Shown here: piece by piece, positions 50,180-55,126 of the stretch | How positions within the stretch are numbered: position 1 is the stretch's first letter | Layout of the letters: the number at the start of each line of letters is the position of its first letter | Assembly: GCF_000708755.2 (NCBI RefSeq) | Contig: NZ_JGVU02000003.1 | Location: forward strand, 1 to 55,126 | Length of the DNA: 55,126 nt | Reading direction: 5' to 3' | Source of the DNA: Metabacillus indicus LMG 22858 | Lineage (GTDB): Bacteria; Bacillota; Bacilli; Bacillales; Bacillaceae | The notes under the pieces: generated by a model | The model's database searches: none | Seen by the model: only the letters and a program-made list of their open reading frames with translations | Told to the model about the DNA's origin: nothing | Made by a program: the position numbers and the translations under genes

Positions 50180-51037
50180 ATGGACACCATTTTAGCTGAT
50201 GATAAAAAGGATCTGATCTGCGGACCGTACCGATTAAATCCTTATGAAAAGACATTGATTATGGGGATTTTGAATCTGACGCCTGACTCCTTTTCGGATG
50301 GAGGCAGGTTCAACCGCATAGAAACGGCGCTTGCCCACGCGAAGGAAATGATTGCAGACGGAGCGGATATCATTGATGTCGGGGGAGAGTCCACACGCCC
50401 AGGCGCGGATTTTGTCCCTGCTGAAGAAGAAATCCGGAGAGTTGTTCCAATTATTAAAGAGCTTTCTAAAGAAATCAGTGTTCCAATCTCCATTGATACT
50501 TACAAAGCAGAAGTGGCAGAGCAGGCTGTTCTTGCCGGAGCAACGATTCTAAACGATGTATGGGGGGCAAAAGCAGATCCTGAGATGGCTGCTGTTGCGG
50601 CAAAATACGATGTGCCGATTATCCTCATGCATAACCGGCCGGAACGGAATTATACCGCGCTGATTCCGGACATGATCTCGGATTTGAATGAAAGTGTCTC
50701 AATCGCCAAACGTGCAGGTGTCAAGGACAGCAAAATTATTCTTGACCCGGGCATCGGGTTTGCGAAGACGATGGAGGATAATCTTGAGGTCATGAGAAAC
50801 CTGGAGACTTTCACTCAATTGGGGTATCCGGTCCTGCTCGGAACGTCAAGAAAATCCTTCATCGGCCGCATACTTGATCTCCCGCCTTCTGATAGAATGG
50901 AGGGTACAGGGGCTACAGTTTGCCTCGGAATCGAAAAAGGATGCAGCATTGTGAGGGTGCATGATGTGAAAGGAATTGCAAGAATGGCAAAAATGATGGA
51001 TGCCATGATTGGAAAAGGAGCGGCTGAGCTTGGATAA
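50180..51037 (+). CDS. folP: Dihydropteroate synthase
   Basis: A 285-residue TIM-barrel enzyme (sul) joining 4-aminobenzoate to 6-hydroxymethyl-dihydropterin pyrophosphate; the sulfonamide target. Motifs are MGILNLTPDSFSDGG (loop 1), DVGGESTRPGA (loop 2), PISIDTYKAEVA, ILMHN, LDPGIGFAKT, GTSRKSFIG and VHDVKG. ATG 50180 lies 14 bp after pabC. Its end overlaps folB by 8 bp. Confidence 0.96.
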   Translation: MDTILADDKKDLICGPYRLNPYEKTLIMGILNLTPDSFSDGGRFNRIETALAHAKEMIADGADIIDVGGESTRPGADFVPAEEEIRRVVPIIKELSKEISVPISIDTYKAEVAEQAVLAGATILNDVWGAKADPEMAAVAAKYDVPIILMHNRPERNYTALIPDMISDLNESVSIAKRAGVKDSKIILDPGIGFAKTMEDNLEVMRNLETFTQLGYPVLLGTSRKSFIGRILDLPPSDRMEGTGATVCLGIEKGCSIVRVHDVKGIARMAKMMDAMIGKGAAELG

Positions 51038-51392
51038 AATTTTTGTGAACGGGATGGAGTTTTACGGGTATCATGGTGTTTTTCCTGAAGAGACGAAGCT
51101 CGGCCAGCGTTTTCGGGCTGACATGACCATTGAGCTTGATTTAAAGCAGGCAGGGCAGACAGATGATCTGCAGCATACGGTCAATTATGCTTCGCTTTAT
51201 AAAATTTGCAGGGGTGTTGCTGAAGGAAAGCCGTTCAAGCTTGTAGAAGCTGTCGCCGAGAAAATTGCGGCGGAGGTTCTTGAAGAATTTCAGCAGGTAA
51301 GCTTCTGCACAGTAAAACTCTACAAGCCGGACCCGCCTATACCCGGCCATTACGACTATGTGGCCGTGGAGATCAGGAGAGGACGCTCATGA
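51030..51392 (+). CDS. folB: Dihydroneopterin aldolase
   Basis: A 120-residue T-fold enzyme that splits dihydroneopterin to 6-hydroxymethyl-dihydropterin. It has MEFYGYHGVFPEETKLGQRF, VNYASLYK, LVEAVAEKIA and KPDPPIPGHYDYVAVEI. I chose TTG 51030 (M-DKIFVNG), 9 bases after AAAGGAG (51014-51020). The frame extends 7 codons upstream through that site. It overlaps folP by 8 bp and folK by 4 bp (ATGA). Confidence 0.95.
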   Translation: MDKIFVNGMEFYGYHGVFPEETKLGQRFRADMTIELDLKQAGQTDDLQHTVNYASLYKICRGVAEGKPFKLVEAVAEKIAAEVLEEFQQVSFCTVKLYKPDPPIPGHYDYVAVEIRRGRS

Positions 51393-51916
51393 ACAGAGCC
51401 TTTCTTGCGCTTGGCAGCAACATCGGAGACAGAGAGCGCTATTTAAAAGATGCGATCCTGAGCTTGAATGAACATTCTTCTATTAAGGTGGAGGAAATTT
51501 CCTCTATTTATGAGACAGATCCGGTGGGTTATGAGAATCAGGATGCATTTTTAAATATGGTGCTCTCCGTCCGCACAGATCTGACAGCGTTTGAGCTGCT
51601 GTCTGTCATGCAGGGAATTGAACAGAGTCTCGGAAGAAAAAGGGACATCAGGTGGGGTCCCCGGACTTTGGACCTTGACATTTTACTCTATAATCATGAA
51701 AATATTGAAACAGAGCAACTAATTATTCCACACCCTAGGATGTTAGAGCGTTCGTTCGTATTAATCCCGTTATATGAGATAGACCAGAATATTCATATAC
51801 AAGCAAGCAATCAGCCGCTTTCAGTCATAATCGATCAACTACCGGACAAAGAAGGGGTACGAATATGGAAGCAGCAGAAAAATGGGGAAGACGTATTCGC
51901 GCTTTTCGAAAATTAA
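51389..51916 (+). CDS. folK: 2-amino-4-hydroxy-6-hydroxymethyldihydropteridine diphosphokinase
   Basis: A 175-residue HPPK that pyrophosphorylates 6-hydroxymethyl-dihydropterin, the step between FolB and FolP. Seen are FLALGSNIGDRERYL, ETDPVGYENQDAFLNMV, RWGPRTLDLDILLY and IPHPRMLERSFVLIPL. It overlaps folB by 4 bp and, at its end, yazB by 52 bp in another frame. Confidence 0.96.
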   Translation: MNRAFLALGSNIGDRERYLKDAILSLNEHSSIKVEEISSIYETDPVGYENQDAFLNMVLSVRTDLTAFELLSVMQGIEQSLGRKRDIRWGPRTLDLDILLYNHENIETEQLIIPHPRMLERSFVLIPLYEIDQNIHIQASNQPLSVIIDQLPDKEGVRIWKQQKNGEDVFALFEN

Positions 51917-52074
51917 AAGGATTTACCCAGGAAGGGTTTGCAAAAGACCTTGGCATATCCGTGTCTGTTTTAGGCGAGGTTGAACGCGGGAACAGGCTTC
52001 CGAATGATCAGCTTATTGAAGAAGTAGCGGCCGCGCTGAACGTCACGGTAGAAGAGCTTTCACCGAGAGAGTAA
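51865..52074 (+). CDS. yazB: XRE-family helix-turn-helix protein YazB
   Basis: A 69-residue protein that is essentially one Xre/Cro-type HTH (about 8-62, IRAFRKLKGFTQEGFAKDL; SVSVLGEVERGNRLPND). No effector domain is present. It overlaps the end of folK by 52 bp, so it is translated from the folate mRNA and may regulate a local or distant target; none is known to me. The arrangement is conserved in Bacillus. Confidence 0.88.
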   Translation: MEAAEKWGRRIRAFRKLKGFTQEGFAKDLGISVSVLGEVERGNRLPNDQLIEEVAAALNVTVEELSPRE

Positions 52075-52096
52075 GGCCCTGAAAGGAGGTAACCCG

Positions 52097-53098
52097 ATGT
52101 TTAATATCGGCGATATCCAATTGAAAAACCGCGTTGTCCTTGCGCCTATGGCCGGAGTCTGCAACTCGGCATTCCGCCTTACGGTGAAGGAATTCGGAGC
52201 GGGACTTGTCTGCGCTGAAATGGTCAGTGATAAAGCCATCCTTCTTAACAACGCAAGAACGATGGACATGCTCTACATTGATGAGCGTGAAAAGCCGCTC
52301 AGCCTCCAGATCTTCGGAGGAGAAAAAGAAACACTTGTAGAAGCTGCCAAGTTCGTTGATAAAAACACTACGGCCGATATCATTGATATCAATATGGGCT
52401 GTCCTGTTCCGAAAATCACAAAATGTGATGCAGGGGCTAGGTGGCTGCTTGATCCGGATAAAATCTATGACATGGTTTCTGCCGTTACAGATGCAGTAGA
52501 TAAACCGGTTACCGTGAAAATGCGCATTGGATGGGACGACCAGCATATCTTTGCTGTCAAGAATGCGCAGGCTGTAGAAAAAGCCGGAGGCAAGGCAGTA
52601 GCTGTTCACGGGCGTACAAGAGTTCAAATGTATGAAGGAACGGCAGATTGGGCTATCATTAAAGAAGTAAAAGAATCTGTCGGCATTCCGGTTATTGGAA
52701 ACGGGGATGTAGAAACACCTCAGGATGCCCAGAGAATGCTTGATGAAACAGGTGTTGACGGCGTGATGATCGGCCGTGCCGCACTGGGGAACCCCTGGAT
52801 GATTTACCGTACGGTTCACTATCTTGAAACGGGTGAACTGATCAGCGAACCTTCAGTACGCGAAAAAATGGATGTATGCAAACTGCATCTCGACCGTCTG
52901 GTTGCCCTTAAAGGCGAAAAAACAGCTGTCAGAGAAATGAGGAAGCATGCTGCGTGGTACTTGAAAGGGATCAGAGGGCACGCCATTGTAAGAAATGCCG
53001 TAAATACGACAGAAACAAGAGACGAGATTGTGAACCTGCTTGATGAATTTACATTGCAGGCAGAATCGAAAGAACAAAGCAGCATACAGGCAGGCTGA
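52097..53098 (+). CDS. dusB: tRNA-dihydrouridine synthase
   Basis: A 333-residue FMN TIM-barrel enzyme (YacF in B. subtilis) reducing uridines in the tRNA D-loop. It has VVLAPMAGVCNSAFR, the catalytic Cys in NMGCPVPKI, VHGRTRVQMYEG and GNGDVETPQDAQ. ATG 52097 follows AAAGGAGGTAACCC. It ends the folate run at a terminator; the same position before lysS is conserved in many Firmicutes. Confidence 0.95.
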   Translation: MFNIGDIQLKNRVVLAPMAGVCNSAFRLTVKEFGAGLVCAEMVSDKAILLNNARTMDMLYIDEREKPLSLQIFGGEKETLVEAAKFVDKNTTADIIDINMGCPVPKITKCDAGARWLLDPDKIYDMVSAVTDAVDKPVTVKMRIGWDDQHIFAVKNAQAVEKAGGKAVAVHGRTRVQMYEGTADWAIIKEVKESVGIPVIGNGDVETPQDAQRMLDETGVDGVMIGRAALGNPWMIYRTVHYLETGELISEPSVREKMDVCKLHLDRLVALKGEKTAVREMRKHAAWYLKGIRGHAIVRNAVNTTETRDEIVNLLDEFTLQAESKEQSSIQAG

Positions 53099-53124
53099 AC
53101 TGCCTTTCCCCGCAGCGATTGCAC

Positions 53125-53151
53125 ACTGCCAGTTTGAACTGGCAGTTTTTC
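53125..53151 (+). terminator. dusB terminator
   Basis: ACTGCCAG (53125-53132) pairs with CTGGCAGT (53139-53146), followed by T5. Confidence 0.9.
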
Positions 53152-53163
53152 TGCATTCGCCGG

Positions 53164-54707
<1,544 letters not shown>

Positions 54708-54716
54708 ATACACATG

Positions 54717-54747
54717 AAAACCTCCGCTGTTTCGGCGGAGGTTTTTT
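54717..54747 (+). terminator. lysS terminator
   Basis: AAAACCTCCGC (54717-54727) pairs with GCGGAGGTTTT (54735-54745). Confidence 0.95.
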
Positions 54748-54772
54748 ATTTTTATTTTTTATAAAAAAAGCC

Positions 54773-54801
54773 TTGCTTAATAGTGTCTGCGGTGATATAT
54801 T
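54773..54801 (+). promoter_or_regulatory. rRNA operon promoter P1
   Basis: TTGCTT (54773-54778), a 17-bp spacer and TATATT (54796-54801). Confidence 0.65.
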
Positions 54802-54859
54802 ATTAAACGTTGCCGCAAAAAACGGCGACGGCGAGAAATAAAAAAAGTGAAAAAAGTGC

Positions 54860-54888
54860 TTGACTTAATAACTGAGATTTGATATTAT
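54860..54888 (+). promoter_or_regulatory. rRNA operon promoter P2
   Basis: TTGACT (54860-54865), a 17-bp spacer and TATTAT (54883-54888), with an A-rich upstream block (54840-54856) that could act as an UP element. Confidence 0.8.
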
Positions 54889-54911
54889 TATAAAGCTGCT
54901 CTTGAAGCAAA

Positions 54912-54926
54912 TGATCTTTGAAAACT
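54912..54926 (+). promoter_or_regulatory. boxA-like antitermination site
   Basis: TGATCTTTGAAAACT in the leader resembles the boxA region (TGCTCTTTGAAAACT) found upstream of Bacillus 16S genes, bound by NusB/NusE. Confidence 0.6.
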
Positions 54927-54995
54927 AAACAAAACCAAAAGCGTACCAAACGTTTAAAATTTTTTAAGTCAGCAACATTTATGAGTCACAAATTT

Positions 54996-55126
54996 TCTTC
55001 GGAGAGTTTGATCCTGGCTCAGGACGAACGCTGGCGGCGTGCCTAATACATGCAAGTCGAGCGGACCTCTTCGGAGGTCAGCGGCGGACGGGTGAGTAAC
55101 ACGTGGGCAACCTGCCTGTAAGACTG
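54996..55126 (+). rRNA. rrs: 16S ribosomal RNA, 5' part
   Basis: GGAGAGTTTGATCCTGGCTC (55001-55020) and the following AGGACGAACGCTGGCGGCGT are the universal 16S start. The mature 5' end is placed a few bases earlier by analogy with Bacillus. The gene runs off the right edge. Confidence 0.95.

Overview
The window is a 55 kb stretch of a Gram-positive, endospore-forming Bacillaceae chromosome. It follows the Bacillus subtilis 'yaa–yac' block near the origin almost gene for gene. Genus is inferred from gene order, from protein sequences that match my memory of the B. subtilis homologues, and from sporulation genes (csfB/gin, fin, abrB, spoVG, spoVT, sspF, yabG, yabP/yabQ, spoIIE). The species cannot be named from sequence alone. 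The window starts in the 5S gene ending one rRNA operon and stops in the 16S gene starting the next, so two co-oriented rRNA operons bracket it. Every protein gene except abrB reads on the + strand.

Layout. 1–1165: 5S rRNA, seven tandem 52/53-bp repeats, csfB (anti-sigma Gin) behind a sigma-F-type promoter, and a structured terminator-like element. 1166–8295: yaaO, tmk, darA, yaaR, holB, ricT, yabA, trmN6, yazA, rsmI (nucleotide supply, replication clamp loading and initiation control, RNA modification). 8300–9209: abrB on the minus strand and a 590-bp control region with Spo0A boxes. 9210–15067: metS, tatD, yabE, rnmV, ksgA. 15150–17060: spore genes yabG and sspF around veg. 17224–22476: ispE, purR, ridA, spoVG, glmU, prs. 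22650–28811: ctc, pth, fin, mfd, spoVT. 28963–34265: yabM, yabN, rqcP, yabP, yabQ, divIC, yabR. 34437–34594: tRNA-Met and tRNA-Glu. 34862–39231: spoIIE, yabS, yabT (phosphatase, VWA protein, kinase). 39340–47178: tilS, hpt, ftsH, coaX, hslO, a PpiC foldase, cysK. 47291–54707: the folate cluster pabB-pabA-pabC-folP-folB-folK with yazB and dusB, then lysS.

How the genes work together. Housekeeping genes (DNA replication and repair, translation, RNA modification, cell wall precursor, PRPP, isoprenoid, folate and cysteine synthesis) are interleaved with developmental genes read by alternative sigma factors. Promoters resembling sigma-F (csfB, fin), sigma-G (sspF, spoVT), sigma-K (yabG), sigma-E (yabP), sigma-H (spoVG) and sigma-B (ctc) are visible, along with Spo0A-type sites at abrB and spoIIE and PurR boxes at purR. 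Two anti-sigma factors that hand forespore control from one sigma to the next, Gin and Fin, both lie behind sigma-F-like promoters with the same 15-bp spacer.

Most of the window is ordinary conserved core. The least explained parts are the seven-copy repeat after the rRNA operon, a hairpin burying the fin ribosome-binding site whose 5' arm is absent from transcripts of the fin promoter, a perfect 19-bp dyad inside the first veg promoter, and the circularly permuted look of the VWA domain in YabS.
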